Under the pieces are notes generated by a model. That model had not been told where the DNA came from. It saw nothing but the letters and a program-made list of their open reading frames with translations, and searched no databases. 64,000 nt of DNA from positions 646,806-710,805 of the forward strand of contig JADJMW010000001.1 in the NCBI GenBank assembly GCA_016709385.1. Direction: 5' to 3'. The translations under genes were made by a program, and so were the position numbers. How positions within the stretch are numbered: the stretch's first letter is position 1; each line of letters opens with the position of its first letter. Positions 1 through 8,734 of this stretch are shown here, piece by piece. Source of the stretch: Candidatus Rubrivivax defluviihabitans. Lineage in GTDB: Bacteria > Pseudomonadota > Gammaproteobacteria > Burkholderiales > Burkholderiaceae_C.

Positions 1-673
1 ACAGCAGCAGCGGCACGGCGGTGAGCGGGCCGCTGAGCAGGATCCATCCGATCTGCGCCGCATCACCCTGCGCCAGCACGCCGTGGCGGGCGAAGGTCCA
101 CCAGGCCAGCGCGGGCACCACCACCGGCGCCAGCAGCAGGGTCTCGAGCGCAAAGCCTTCGATCGCGCCCAGCGGGGCGGTCTTGCGCATCAGGCCGTAC
201 AGGCCGAAGCTGCAGGCCAGCGCCAGCGCGATCCAGGGCAGGCGGCCGGTGTGCAGCGTCAGCCACAGCACGCCGGCGGCAGCCAGCGCCACGGCCAGCC
301 ACTGCGCGCGGCGCAGCCGTTCGCGCAGCACCAGCACCCCCAGCAGCACGTTGACCAGCGGGTTGATGAAATAGCCCAGGCTGGCCTCGATGACGTGGCC
401 GTTCTGCACCGCCCAGACATAGACCAGCCAGTTCACCGACAGCAGCAGCGCGCTCAGCGCAAACAGCCCCAGCCGGCGCGGCTGTGCCGCCAGCGGCCGC
501 AGCCAGTCCCAGCGCCGCAGCAGCGCGAGCAGCACGAGCACGAAGACCAGCGACCACACCGAACGCTGCAGCACCACCTCCAACGGCGGCACGCTGGCGA
601 TCTTCAGGAAATACAGCGGGTACAGGCCCCAGGCCACGAAGGCGAGGGCGGCGTAGGGCAGGCCGGAGTTCAT
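1..673 (-). CDS. rarD: RarD-type EamA family permease, C-terminus cut by window edge
   Basis: About 224 N-terminal residues of a protein starting MNSGLPYAALAFVAWGLYPL are visible; the family is usually near 300 residues, so the last quarter lies outside the window. Successive hydrophobic helices, the early WGLYPLYFLK stretch, ENGHVIEASLGYFINPL-like motif (here QNGHVIEASLGYFINPLVN) and the following LRERLRRAQW loop are typical of the RarD branch of the drug/metabolite transporter superfamily. It is an inner-membrane permease of uncertain substrate; RarD was named for chloramphenicol sensitivity. The ATG at 671-673 was chosen because the conserved first helix begins directly behind it. The gene is followed upstream on the same strand by the YchJ-like gene, 51 bases away. 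Confidence 0.85.
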   Translation of the reverse strand, partial: MNSGLPYAALAFVAWGLYPLYFLKIASVPPLEVVLQRSVWSLVFVLVLLALLRRWDWLRPLAAQPRRLGLFALSALLLSVNWLVYVWAVQNGHVIEASLGYFINPLVNVLLGVLVLRERLRRAQWLAVALAAAGVLWLTLHTGRLPWIALALACSFGLYGLMRKTAPLGAIEGFALETLLLAPVVVPALAWWTFARHGVLAQGDAAQIGWILLSGPLTAVPLLL

Positions 674-724
674 GGCTGGCGAGGATTGTCGCCGCAGCCC
701 GGTGCCGGCTCGCGCACCGGTTCC

Positions 725-1123
725 TCAGGCTACGTCGCCGTCGACGTACCACCAGCGCCCGTTCTCGCGCACGAAGCGGCTCGTCTCGTGCAGCCGCGCG
801 GCGCGACCGCCGAGCTTGCTGCGCGCCACGAATTCGACCACCGCATGGTCGGCGTCCAACACCGCGTGGCGTCGCACCTCCAGGCCGAGCCAGCGCACGG
901 CCGGGTCGGGCAGCAGCGGCCCGGCCGGCCGCGTCTGCGGATGCCAGGTGTCGCGCAGGTAGTCGGCCAAGCCCAGCACATAGGCGCTGTAGCGCGACCG
1001 CATCAAGGCTTCGGCGCTGGGTGCCTGCAGGTGCAGCGCACCGGCATGCCAGCGCCCGCAGCAGGCCGCGTAGGGCAGGGCCGAGTCGCAAGGGCAGGGT
1101 GCGGGGCGGGCATCGGTGTGCAT
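725..1123 (-). CDS. YchJ-like SEC-C motif protein (UPF0225)
   Basis: A 132-residue protein whose N-terminus holds the SEC-C zinc motif CPCDSALPYAACCG, followed by the YchJ core (SRYSAYVLG, YLRDTWHP and a terminal GRWWYVDGD). SEC-C motifs bind a metal and resemble the C-terminus of SecA; the function of the YchJ family itself is not established. I start it at the ATG at 1121-1123 because GGAG lies six bases upstream of it; an in-frame ATG at 1136-1138 would add five residues. It lies on the same strand as, and just upstream of, the RarD gene. Confidence 0.8.
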   Translation of the reverse strand: MHTDARPAPCPCDSALPYAACCGRWHAGALHLQAPSAEALMRSRYSAYVLGLADYLRDTWHPQTRPAGPLLPDPAVRWLGLEVRRHAVLDADHAVVEFVARSKLGGRAARLHETSRFVRENGRWWYVDGDVA

Positions 1124-1217
1124 GGCGGGCTCCGGCATTGTGTCGTGGCGGTCCGCAAGGCGCCGCCGCTGCGGCACGGGCCTAAACTGGCCGGCCTCGC
1201 CCGCCCAGGACCCGTCC

Positions 1218-2174
1218 ATGCTCGACCCCCAAGCCCGCGCCCTGCTCGACCTGATGGCCGCCAACGGCGTGCCGCCCGTGCACACGCTCACGCCGGCCGA
1301 CGCGCGCCGCTTCTATCTGGAGCGGCGCTTCTTCACCCAGCCCGAGCCGCCCGCAGTGGCTGAAGTGCGCGACCTGCGCACCGACACCGGCCTGCGGCTG
1401 CGCCTGGTCCGGCCCGCCGCGACCTCGACCGCCGCCGCCACGACCGCGGGCTTGCAGCCGGCGCTGGTGTATTTCCACGGCGGCGGCTGGACCATCGGCG
1501 ACCTGGATACGCACGACGTGCTGTGCCGCCAGCTCTGCGCGGCTGCGGGCGTGGCCGTGGTGTCGGTGGACTACCGGCTCGGCCCCGAGCATCGCTTTCC
1601 GGCCGCGGTGGACGACTGCGTGGCCGCCACGCGCTGGCTGCAGCGCGAGGGGGCCTCATTGGGCCTGGATCCGACCCGGCTGGCCGTGGGCGGCGACAGC
1701 GCCGGCGGCAACCTGGCCGCGGTGGTGGCGCTGGTGCTGCGCGATGCCGGCGACCCGGCGCTGGCGTTCCAGCTGCTCATCTACCCGGCCACCGACATGC
1801 GCGCCGTGGCGCCTTCGCACACCGTCAACGGCCAGGGCTACCTGCTCACCGCCGACAGCGTGGCCTGGTACCGCGGCCACTACATCGCCGACGCCGCGCT
1901 GTGGAGCGACTGGCGCGCCTCGCCGCTGCTGGCCGCCGACCTGTCGCGCTTGCCGCCGGCGCTGGTGCTCACCGCGGGTTTCGACCCGCTGCGCGACGAA
2001 GGCCGGCAATATGCCGACGCGCTGTCGGCCGCCGGCAACCGCGTGCAATACATCTGCTTCGAACGCCAGCTGCACGGCTTCATCACCATGAGCAAGCTCA
2101 TCGCCGAGGCGCGCACGGCGGTGGCGCTGTGCGCGGCGGTGCTGCGCGAGGCGCTGTCCGGCGGCGCCGTCTGA
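1218..2174 (+). CDS. HSL-type alpha/beta hydrolase (esterase/lipase)
   Basis: A 318-residue esterase of the hormone-sensitive-lipase group. The oxyanion-hole motif HGGG is at residues 87-90 and the nucleophile elbow GDSAGG at 159-164 (Ser161); Asp256 in GFDPLRDEG and His286 in QLHGF complete the catalytic triad. Such enzymes hydrolyse short acyl esters in the cytoplasm. No signal peptide is seen. An upstream in-frame ATG at 1116 is disfavoured because the added 34 residues are arginine-rich and unlike the family; the start at 1218 gives the usual cap region. It is divergent from the YchJ-like gene and convergent with the dehydrogenase that follows 17 bases later. The natural substrate cannot be told from sequence. 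Confidence 0.85.
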   Translation: MLDPQARALLDLMAANGVPPVHTLTPADARRFYLERRFFTQPEPPAVAEVRDLRTDTGLRLRLVRPAATSTAAATTAGLQPALVYFHGGGWTIGDLDTHDVLCRQLCAAAGVAVVSVDYRLGPEHRFPAAVDDCVAATRWLQREGASLGLDPTRLAVGGDSAGGNLAAVVALVLRDAGDPALAFQLLIYPATDMRAVAPSHTVNGQGYLLTADSVAWYRGHYIADAALWSDWRASPLLAADLSRLPPALVLTAGFDPLRDEGRQYADALSAAGNRVQYICFERQLHGFITMSKLIAEARTAVALCAAVLREALSGGAV

Positions 2175-2191
2175 CGCGGCCGCGCGGTCTA

Positions 2192-3091
2192 TCAATCCGC
2201 TGCGGCCGGTGTGGCCGGCCGCGTCGGCTGGCCCAGGATGGACGCGAGCTCGGGCATGAACGCTCCGGGCTCGCAGTGGCTCAAGGCGCCTTCCAACGTG
2301 GCAAGCACCGCGGCCGCGATGTCCTTGGCCGCGCCCGCGTCGGAAGCCATGGCGTTGTAGTAGCCCAGGTCCTTGCAGGCATTTGCGATGGAAAAGCGCA
2401 GCCCCGACGGGTCCTGTGCCAGCAGGTAGGGCTTCATACGCTCCAGCGCCGTACCGCCGCCGCCGCCTTTGACCAGCACGTCGACGAACACCTCGGGTGC
2501 CACACCGTTGCGGCCGGCGCAGGCGGCGGCCTCGCACAGCAGCGACACCATGCCCAGCGACACATAGTTGTGCAGCAACTTCATGCCGTGGCCTGCAGCC
2601 ACCTGGCCGGCGTGCACGATGTTCTCGGCGAAGCATTCCAGCAGCGGCCGGCATTCCTGCAGCAGCGCCGCTTCGCCGCCCACCAGCAGGTTCAGCCGGC
2701 CCGCGGCGGCTTCCTTGGGCGTGCGCGTCATCGGCGCGTCGAGGAAGCGGCCGCCGGCGGCTTGCACGGCCTGCGCCATGCGCAGCGTCGACGACGGGAT
2801 GGCCGTCGAGCAGTCGATCACCACGCTGCCCGGCCGCAGACCTTCGAGGACGCCGCCAGGGCCGGTGAGCACGGCCTCCACCTGCGGCGAGCCGGTCAGC
2901 ACCAGGATCACGACGTCGCTGCGCGCAGCCAGTTCGGCCGCGCTGCGCAGGCTCACCGCGCCGGCGGCCTTCAGCGCGTCCAGCGGCTGGTTGCCGGGAT
3001 GCTCCAGCATGGCGAGCTCGTGACCCTGCTTGACGATATTGCCGGCAATGCCGTGGCCCATCAGACCGATGCCGATCATGCCGACTTTCAT
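2192..3091 (-). CDS. NAD(P)-dependent beta-hydroxyacid dehydrogenase (HIBADH family)
   Basis: A 299-residue member of the 3-hydroxyisobutyrate/tartronate-semialdehyde reductase family. The Rossmann motif GIGLMG (residues 7-12) binds the nucleotide, the substrate-binding motif DAPMTRTPKEAAAG starts at 119, and the catalytic lysine is Lys171 in GHGMKLLHNY. The family oxidises small beta-hydroxyacids or reduces the corresponding semialdehydes. Substrate is not predictable: the context shows no valine or glyoxylate pathway partner. It faces the ankyrin gene across a 73-base divergent spacer and converges with the esterase. Confidence 0.85.
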   Translation of the reverse strand: MKVGMIGIGLMGHGIAGNIVKQGHELAMLEHPGNQPLDALKAAGAVSLRSAAELAARSDVVILVLTGSPQVEAVLTGPGGVLEGLRPGSVVIDCSTAIPSSTLRMAQAVQAAGGRFLDAPMTRTPKEAAAGRLNLLVGGEAALLQECRPLLECFAENIVHAGQVAAGHGMKLLHNYVSLGMVSLLCEAAACAGRNGVAPEVFVDVLVKGGGGGTALERMKPYLLAQDPSGLRFSIANACKDLGYYNAMASDAGAAKDIAAAVLATLEGALSHCEPGAFMPELASILGQPTRPATPAAAD

Positions 3092-3164
3092 GGGATCCTC
3101 CGTGGAGTGGTGGGGGCCTGCTGCAGGCAGAATGCGAGCTCATTCTGAACGCTGCGAGGGGTCC

Positions 3165-3731
3165 ATGAGCGAAGCACTTCTGGAAGCGATCCGGGTCGGT
3201 GATGCCGCGGCGGTCGAACGTCTGGCGACCCCGGAAACGGTGAATGCCGCGGGCCCCGGCGGCGTAACGCCGCTGATGGCGGCGGCGGTGCGGGGCCAAC
3301 GGGCGATCGTCGCCAGCCTGCTCGCTGCCGGCGCGGCCGTGGACGCGACCGACGAGCGCGGCTTCACGGCGCTGTTCCACGGCTGCTACGACCCGGACGA
3401 GGACCGCGGGCATCCCGAGGTGGTCGAACTGCTGCTCGCCGCCGGCGCGGACAAGGAGGCCAAGATCGGCTTCGGCGTCCGCCCGCTCATGTACGCCGCG
3501 GGCAACGGCGAAGCCGGCGTGGTCGAGGCGCTGCTGCGCGCGGGCGCCGACCCCCTGGCACGCAACGAGGTCGGGCGCACGGCGCTGATGATGGTCAAGG
3601 ACCGCGACTATGTTGACGTCATCAACATTCTTCACGAGGCCGAATCCCTGCTGGAAAGTGCGAGTTGCGGTTCGCGCAATGCGCCGGACATGCAGGTGGT
3701 CACGTTCCTGAAGCCGGCCCGCAAGACCTGA
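3165..3731 (+). CDS. Ankyrin repeat protein
   Basis: A 188-residue protein built of about four ankyrin repeats: GVTPLMAAAVRGQ, GFTALFHGCYDPD, GVRPLMYAAGNGE and GRTALMMVKDRDY head successive units, each followed by a VVELLLAAGAD-like helix. These repeats bind protein partners; no enzymatic domain and no signal peptide are seen. The ATG at 3165 follows a GAGGGG ribosome-binding site. The last 30 residues, after HEAESLLESA, are not repeat-like. The cellular partner is unknown; the gene is divergent from the HIBADH-family dehydrogenase. Confidence 0.8.
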   Translation: MSEALLEAIRVGDAAAVERLATPETVNAAGPGGVTPLMAAAVRGQRAIVASLLAAGAAVDATDERGFTALFHGCYDPDEDRGHPEVVELLLAAGADKEAKIGFGVRPLMYAAGNGEAGVVEALLRAGADPLARNEVGRTALMMVKDRDYVDVINILHEAESLLESASCGSRNAPDMQVVTFLKPARKT

Positions 3732-3910
3732 GGGCGCCAGCCCGGGGCGCGGACCGAACGTGTTCCGGCGGGTGCTGCCGCATGCCGGCCCGGGCGGGTG
3801 GTCCGAGGCAGAGCCGCCAGCCGACGTGCCGCTGCGGGTCGGCTGCCGACGTCATGCCGCGCACGCCGCAGCCGCTCGTTCGCGGGACGCGCTGCCAGCC
3901 GTGGCGGGCG

Positions 3911-4990
3911 TCAGGCGCCTCGACGGCGCCGGGCGGCGGACCCCACGGCGACCAGGCCGAGCCCGAACAGCGCGTAGGTGGCCGGCTCCGGCACCACGGC
4001 CACATTCCAGCCGATCACGTCGAAGGCCGTCAGGTCGTTGGTGCCGATGCTCAGCAACTCGCCGGGGCCTGCCGTCGGGTCCATGATGCCGAGGCCCAGG
4101 TTGTCCTTCCAGTGGCTGGCCTGGCGGCCATCGCCGAAGGTGATGCTGGTCGAGAATGGCGCGCCGGCGGTGGCGCCGCCGTCGATCGAGAAGTACTTGT
4201 CGCGGTTGTCGGCCGTCCAGTCGATCACCCCGGACGCGGTGCTCAGCGCCGAGAAGCGGAACAGGTCGAGCGACGAGAGGAAGGTGAAGGCGTTGGCCGG
4301 GAACGGGCCGCCATTCGGCGGGCTGTTGAAGTCGAGAAAGTCGACCCCGCTGACGAAGCCCAGTGCGTGGCCGATCTCATGCGCGGCGATGCCGACGAAG
4401 TCGTAGGCATTGCCGTCGATGCCGTTGCTGCGGTCGTGGTCCCAGTTGAAGCCGGTGCTGAACTGGATGAACCCGTCGCAATCCGTGCAGCCACCGCTCA
4501 CCCCACCGTCGCCGAAGCCCAGACCGAGGGCGCGCGCGTTGGCGGCATTCAGGCTGACTGTCTCGTTGTTGGCCCCTGAGGCGTCGACATACGGCGTGGC
4601 CGAGCCGGCGCCGTTCGGGTTGTCGGATGTGCGGTTGATCAGCATGCCGACACTGGAGCCTGCGGCGAGATGGGCCACCGCGGTGCCGTCGGCGGCACTG
4701 GACGCGTCGGCAACGAGCGCATCGCGCACGTCGGTGTAGCTGTAGCTGATCGAGCGTGAACCCGCCTGCGCCAGGATGCTGCTGCCCAGCGCGCCGGTGC
4801 CGACCGTCAGCTTGACGGTGACGTTGTCGTTGAACTGCGCCGACCACAGGCCGGCCGCGGCAATGAAGGAATTCTGCTCGGCCACGCCGGTACCGTCGAT
4901 AAAACTGAGGTCGAAGCTCAGCGCCTGGGCGCTGCCGGCGGCGCCGGCGAGCAGCAGGCCGGCAGCGGCGGATGCGAGAGTTCGTTGCAT
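3911..4990 (-). CDS. PEP-CTERM-sorted zinc metalloprotease
   Basis: A 359-residue exported protein with an N-terminal signal peptide (hydrophobic to about residue 23, ending AGSAQA), a metzincin-like zinc site HEIGHALGFVSGVD at 204-217 and a C-terminal PEP-CTERM signal (VPEPATYALFGLGLVAV then RRRR, residues 333-358). The extended HExxHxxGxxxGxD pattern and overall layout match the NF038122-type metalloproteases of exopolysaccharide-producing proteobacteria. It should be exported and processed at the cell envelope by an exosortase, which is not in this window. The start has GAAGAG about 10 bases upstream. The substrate is unknown. Confidence 0.85.
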   Translation of the reverse strand: MQRTLASAAAGLLLAGAAGSAQALSFDLSFIDGTGVAEQNSFIAAAGLWSAQFNDNVTVKLTVGTGALGSSILAQAGSRSISYSYTDVRDALVADASSAADGTAVAHLAAGSSVGMLINRTSDNPNGAGSATPYVDASGANNETVSLNAANARALGLGFGDGGVSGGCTDCDGFIQFSTGFNWDHDRSNGIDGNAYDFVGIAAHEIGHALGFVSGVDFLDFNSPPNGGPFPANAFTFLSSLDLFRFSALSTASGVIDWTADNRDKYFSIDGGATAGAPFSTSITFGDGRQASHWKDNLGLGIMDPTAGPGELLSIGTNDLTAFDVIGWNVAVVPEPATYALFGLGLVAVGSAARRRRGA

Positions 4991-5531
4991 GGCGGTACTC
5001 TTCGGGCTTGGGGTCTGCGGCGGTGTGCAGCGCGTGCGAGCGAGGAATGTAGTGGGCCCGGGGTCCGCGTGTATCCCCCTGGGTTAGGGGATGGCATGTC
5101 GGGCCTGCACGGTCTCGGGCGCCAGATTGCGACCAGCACTGTGACGCGGATGCTTGACGCCACCCTGTTCGCTGGCATCGTTCAGGGCATCACCATCGTG
5201 GTCGTCACGGCGGTGACCGGCGGCCACGGCCTGCGTTGCTGCACGCCCGTGACGCCGGGTCGTGGACGACAAAGGGTCGCGTTCGGGCACTTCTTCGGCC
5301 TTCGATCGAAGACGGTTCGGCATGACACGCGGGCGCCTCTCGTGGCGGACGCCTTGGCACGCAGTGGCCGCAGCACTTGCCATGAATACTGGATGAACGT
5401 ACAGTCGCTCGGTGGCCATTTCTCCGCTGCCCGCCCCCCACGCCGCCCCCGTGCGCGCGCCGAATGCAGTCGCGCTGACGCGGCGCAGTTTGCCGCGCTC
5501 AGCGGCCGGATGCACCCGTCCTCGGACTGTC
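4991..5531. other. Intergenic region between the metalloprotease and imuA
   Basis: Divergent 541-base spacer. No open frame here has convincing coding character. The only strong signal is the LexA box at 5389-5404. Around 5070-5095 there is a small inverted GC-rich stretch (TATCCCCCTGGGTTAGGGGAT) that could fold weakly. No TGGCAC/TTGC promoter of the kind linked to PEP-CTERM genes was found in front of the metalloprotease. Confidence 0.5.
5389..5404 (+). promoter_or_regulatory. LexA (SOS) box upstream of imuA
   Basis: CTGGATGAACGTACAG, in the wider context TACTGG...TACAGT, matches the CTGT-N8-ACAG LexA operator with a single change. It is nearly identical to one of the two boxes in front of lexA in this window (CTGGATGAAAATACAG, minus strand at 43483-43498). 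It lies 127 bases before the imuA ATG, so imuA-imuB should be repressed by LexA and induced by DNA damage. Confidence 0.85.
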
Positions 5532-6272
5532 ATGCCCATCCTGCAGGCCCTTGAAAATCTCCATCCGGCGCTGTGGCGCGCCCACCAAGTGGCGCGCCCG
5601 TCCGAGGCCGTGCTGCCCAGCGGGCATGCCGACCTCGACGCCCAGCTCCCCGGCGGCGGCTGGCCGGCGCGCGTGCTCACCGAGCTGCTGCTGCCGCATG
5701 CCGGCGTGGGCGAACTGCGCCTGCTGGCGCCGGCCCTGGCGGCGCTGCAGCGCCGGCAGCGCGCCGTGATGTGGTTCGACCCGCCGGCCGCGCCCTGCGC
5801 CTGGGCGCTGGGCGCCCTGGGCCTGGACGCACGGCAGTTCGTGGTGGTGCGCAGCCGTGGCGGCGCCCGGGGTCGGGCACGCGAGCGGCTGCCGGCCGTC
5901 GACGTGCTGTGGGCGCTGGAGCAGGCGCTCAAGAGCGGTCATCTCGGCGCCGCGCTGGCCTGGCTGCCGGCGCGGCTGCCGGCCGATGCACTGCGCCGCC
6001 TGCAACTGGCCGCACAGGCGCACGACGGACCGGTCTTCCTGCTGCGCGACGCCCAGGAGCGCACGCGGCCCAGCGCCGCACCGCTGCGCCTGCTGCTGGC
6101 CAGCGCCGGCCCCGACCGGTTGCGCGTGACGCTGCTCAAGCGCCGTGGGCCGCCGCTGGCGCAGCCGCTCACGCTGGCGCTGGCGCCGGTGCTGTCGGCT
6201 CCTGCGCTGGCGCGTGCCCAGTCGGCGCGCGGGCCGGCGGCGGCCGTGCCGCGCGTGGGCGTGCCGGTCTGA
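5532..6272 (+). CDS. imuA: ImuA, SOS translesion-synthesis accessory protein
   Basis: A 246-residue RecA/SulA-like protein with the ImuA hallmarks LHPALWRAHQ at the N-terminus, LPSGHADLDAQLPGGGWP, TELLLPHAGVGELRLLAPAL, and the FLLRDAQERTRPSAAPLRL segment. A canonical Walker A lysine is missing, as is usual for ImuA. It acts with ImuB and the polymerase DnaE2 in the mutasome that copies damaged DNA. A GTG at 5412 in the same frame was rejected because it would lie eight bases behind the LexA box; the ATG at 5532 begins the conserved part. imuB follows after 73 bases. Confidence 0.9.
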   Translation: MPILQALENLHPALWRAHQVARPSEAVLPSGHADLDAQLPGGGWPARVLTELLLPHAGVGELRLLAPALAALQRRQRAVMWFDPPAAPCAWALGALGLDARQFVVVRSRGGARGRARERLPAVDVLWALEQALKSGHLGAALAWLPARLPADALRRLQLAAQAHDGPVFLLRDAQERTRPSAAPLRLLLASAGPDRLRVTLLKRRGPPLAQPLTLALAPVLSAPALARAQSARGPAAAVPRVGVPV

Positions 6273-6345
6273 CAGACGGTGCCCGGCCTCTGCACAGCCT
6301 GCGGCATGCCGCCTGCCTTCTTGCGCCACCGCTGCCGCATTCCCC

Positions 6346-7902
6346 ATGCTCTGGCTTGCCCTGCACCTGCCGCTGCTGTCGCTGGAAGCCTTCTGCGCCA
6401 CGCTGCCGGCGCAGGCCCAACCCGTAGCGGTGGCGCTGATCCACCAGCACCGCATCGCCGCCGTCAATGCCGCCGCGGCGGCTTGCGGCGTGCGGCCCGG
6501 CATGAAACGCGCCACGGCACTGGCGCTGGTGGCCGACCTGCGGCTGGCCGACACCGACACCGCGCGCGACGCCGCCGCGCTGCAGGCGGTGGCGCACACG
6601 GCACTGGCCTTCACGCCGGCAGTGACGCTGCACGACGCGCAGACCGTGCTGCTGGAAGTGCAGGCCAGCCTGCGCCTGTTCGGCGGTCTGGCGGCGTTGC
6701 GGCAGCGCCTGGCCGCGGCACTGGCGCCGCTGGGCCACCGCGTGCAGATGGCCGCCGCGCCCACCGCTTCAGGCGCGGCACTGCTGGCGCGTTGGCATCC
6801 GGCCGACCGTGGTGACCTCGTGCTGGGCGCCCATGCCCGCCAGTTGAGCGCCTTGGAACCATTGCTCGACGCCGCGCCGGTGTGGCTGCTCGGCCCCGGC
6901 CGCGAGCACTGGGAGGCGCTGCAGGGCATGGGCCTGCACACCCTGGCCGACCTGCGCGCGCTGCCGCGCGCCGGCCTGGCGCGGCGTTTCGGTGCCGGTC
7001 TGCTGGACGAACTCGACCGCGCCCGGGGCCGGCAGGCCGACCCGCGACGCTGGCTCGAATGGCCGGCCACCTTCGACAGCCGGCTCGAACTTTTTGCCCG
7101 CGCCGAAACCAGCGAACAGGTGCTGGCCGGCGCCAGCGTACTGCTGGCGCGGCTGGTGGCCTGGGCGCGGGCGCGGCAGGCACGCGTGGGCAGCTTCACG
7201 CTGCGCATGGGGCACGAGCGCCAGCGCCAGGCCCAGGTGCCGGCCACCGAATTGCACGTCGAACTGGCCGAACCCGCCCTCGACGCGGCGCACCTGCAGT
7301 TGCTGCTGCGCGAGCGGCTGGGCCGCTGCCAGCTCGCCGCGCCCACATTGGAACTGCAGCTGCGCTGCCGCCACCTGGTGGTCGGCGCGGCCCCCAACGG
7401 CGAGCTGTTCCCCACCCGCGCCAGCGAAGCTGTCGGCCTGGTGCGCCTGCTGGAGCGGTTGCGCGCGCGGCTGGGCGACGAACAGGTGCAGCGCCTGGAG
7501 CCGGTGGCCGACCACCGCCCCGAGCGCGCCAGCCGCAGCGTACCGGTGCAGGGCACGGCGCAGGGCACGGTGCCGGCGCGGCCCGGTGCGGCACTGGCTG
7601 CCGTCTCGGCAGCGGCCTCCGCGCCGGTCGCCCCCGCGTTGCCGCACCACCGCCCGGCCTGGCTGCTGCCCGAACCGCTGCCGCTGGCCGAGCGTGGCGC
7701 GCTGCCGCTGCTCGAGGGCCGGCCGCTGCAACTGGTGAGCGGCCCCGAGCGCATCGAGGCCGGCTGGTGGGACGGCGTGCCCGCGGTGCGCGACTATTTC
7801 ATCGCCCAGGCCGAGGACGGTTCGCTGGTCTGGCTCTACCGCAGCCGCCTGCCGGCGGCCGTCGACGATGCCGGCTGGTTCCTGCAGGGCCGGTTCGGGT
7901 GA
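6346..7902 (+). CDS. imuB: ImuB, catalytically inactive Y-family polymerase homologue
   Basis: A 518-residue DinB/Y-family protein. Where active Y polymerases have the metal-binding Asp of the first palm strand, this one reads MLWLALHLPLLSLEAF, and the second acidic site is VLLEVQASLRLFGG, so it should not catalyse synthesis. The helix-hairpin-helix region (LQGMGLHTLADLRALPRAGL) and the ImuB-specific C-terminus (RIEAGWWDG, RDYFIAQ, GSLVWLYR, WFLQGRFG) are present. ImuB links the sliding clamp, ImuA and DnaE2. The usual third gene, dnaE2, is not behind it: the next gene is convergent and unrelated. Confidence 0.92.
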   Translation: MLWLALHLPLLSLEAFCATLPAQAQPVAVALIHQHRIAAVNAAAAACGVRPGMKRATALALVADLRLADTDTARDAAALQAVAHTALAFTPAVTLHDAQTVLLEVQASLRLFGGLAALRQRLAAALAPLGHRVQMAAAPTASGAALLARWHPADRGDLVLGAHARQLSALEPLLDAAPVWLLGPGREHWEALQGMGLHTLADLRALPRAGLARRFGAGLLDELDRARGRQADPRRWLEWPATFDSRLELFARAETSEQVLAGASVLLARLVAWARARQARVGSFTLRMGHERQRQAQVPATELHVELAEPALDAAHLQLLLRERLGRCQLAAPTLELQLRCRHLVVGAAPNGELFPTRASEAVGLVRLLERLRARLGDEQVQRLEPVADHRPERASRSVPVQGTAQGTVPARPGAALAAVSAAASAPVAPALPHHRPAWLLPEPLPLAERGALPLLEGRPLQLVSGPERIEAGWWDGVPAVRDYFIAQAEDGSLVWLYRSRLPAAVDDAGWFLQGRFG

Positions 7903-7941
7903 ACGGCCCTCGATGCGGGCATGCGGGCGCGACGCATCGCT

Positions 7942-8604
7942 TCACCGCTTCCCGTCGCTCGCCTCGCCGTCCGACGACCACTGTGGCAGCCGGTAGTCGG
8001 TGAGCAGCGCCAGCCCGCGCAGGCCGGTGGCGGTGCCGGCAGCGGCCAGCACCGTGGCGCCGTCGGGCAGGCCCAGCGCGTGGCCGCCGACGAGCACCCA
8101 GCCGCCGATGAAGGCGCACACCGCATAAGGGCGGTGGTCGCGGAAGGCGCTCGGGATCTCGTTGCAGACGATGTCGCGCAGCACGCCGCCGAAGGTGGCG
8201 GTGACCACCCCCATCAGCACCGCCACGATGGGCGGCAGGCCCTGCGCCAGCGCCAGCTGGGTGCCGCCGGCGCTGAACAGCCCCAGGCCCAGCGCGTCGG
8301 GCCACTGCATGGCCTTCTCGGTGGGCGCGAAATGCCGCGCGCGCAGCCACGCCATCGCGCCCACGCACAAGGCCAGCAGGGCCCACAGCCAGACGGCGTG
8401 CTCGACCCAGAAGAAGGGCCGGCGGTCGAGCAGCACGTCGCGCAGCGTGCCGCCGCCGAAGGCGGCCAGGCCGGCGACCACGCACACGCCGACCGCGTCG
8501 AGCCGCTTGCGCGCCGCTTCCAGCAGGCCCGACAAGGCGAAGGCGATCGTCGCCGTGGCCTCGACGGCGGTGAGCAGCAAGGGCAGCAGGGGCAGGTCGC
8601 GCAT
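7942..8604 (-). CDS. TRIC/UPF0126 family cation channel (YicG-like)
   Basis: A 220-residue, seven-helix membrane protein with the duplicated three-helix architecture of bacterial TRIC channels. The paired signature motifs are FGGGTLRDVLLDRRPFFW in the first half and FGGVLRDIVCNEIPSAF in the second. Characterised family members form homotrimeric K+-permeable channels; YicG in Escherichia coli has been linked to glycine import, so the substrate is open. Start at the ATG 8602-8604, since residues further upstream in the frame are proline/arginine-rich and not membrane-like. Confidence 0.85.
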   Translation of the reverse strand: MRDLPLLPLLLTAVEATATIAFALSGLLEAARKRLDAVGVCVVAGLAAFGGGTLRDVLLDRRPFFWVEHAVWLWALLALCVGAMAWLRARHFAPTEKAMQWPDALGLGLFSAGGTQLALAQGLPPIVAVLMGVVTATFGGVLRDIVCNEIPSAFRDHRPYAVCAFIGGWVLVGGHALGLPDGATVLAAAGTATGLRGLALLTDYRLPQWSSDGEASDGKR

Positions 8605-8734
8605 CGGGTCTGGTTCTCGAACAGCGGCCGCGGCAGGGGCGGGCCGGGTTCCTGGCGACGATAGCCGACGCAGGCCCGCGGCGTCCGGCCGGGCATCGGC
8701 CGAGACGTTCGGTCGCGGCTTGTGGCGCGCCCGG

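Noticed and set aside
4991..5388. Sigma-54/PrsR-type promoter for the PEP-CTERM metalloprotease
   Set aside because: I searched by eye for TGGCAC-N5-TTGC on the minus strand and did not find it in this spacer.
5412..5531. GTG at 5412 as imuA start
   Set aside because: It would begin eight bases behind the LexA operator, leaving no room for a promoter and leader, and the added 40 residues are not ImuA-like.
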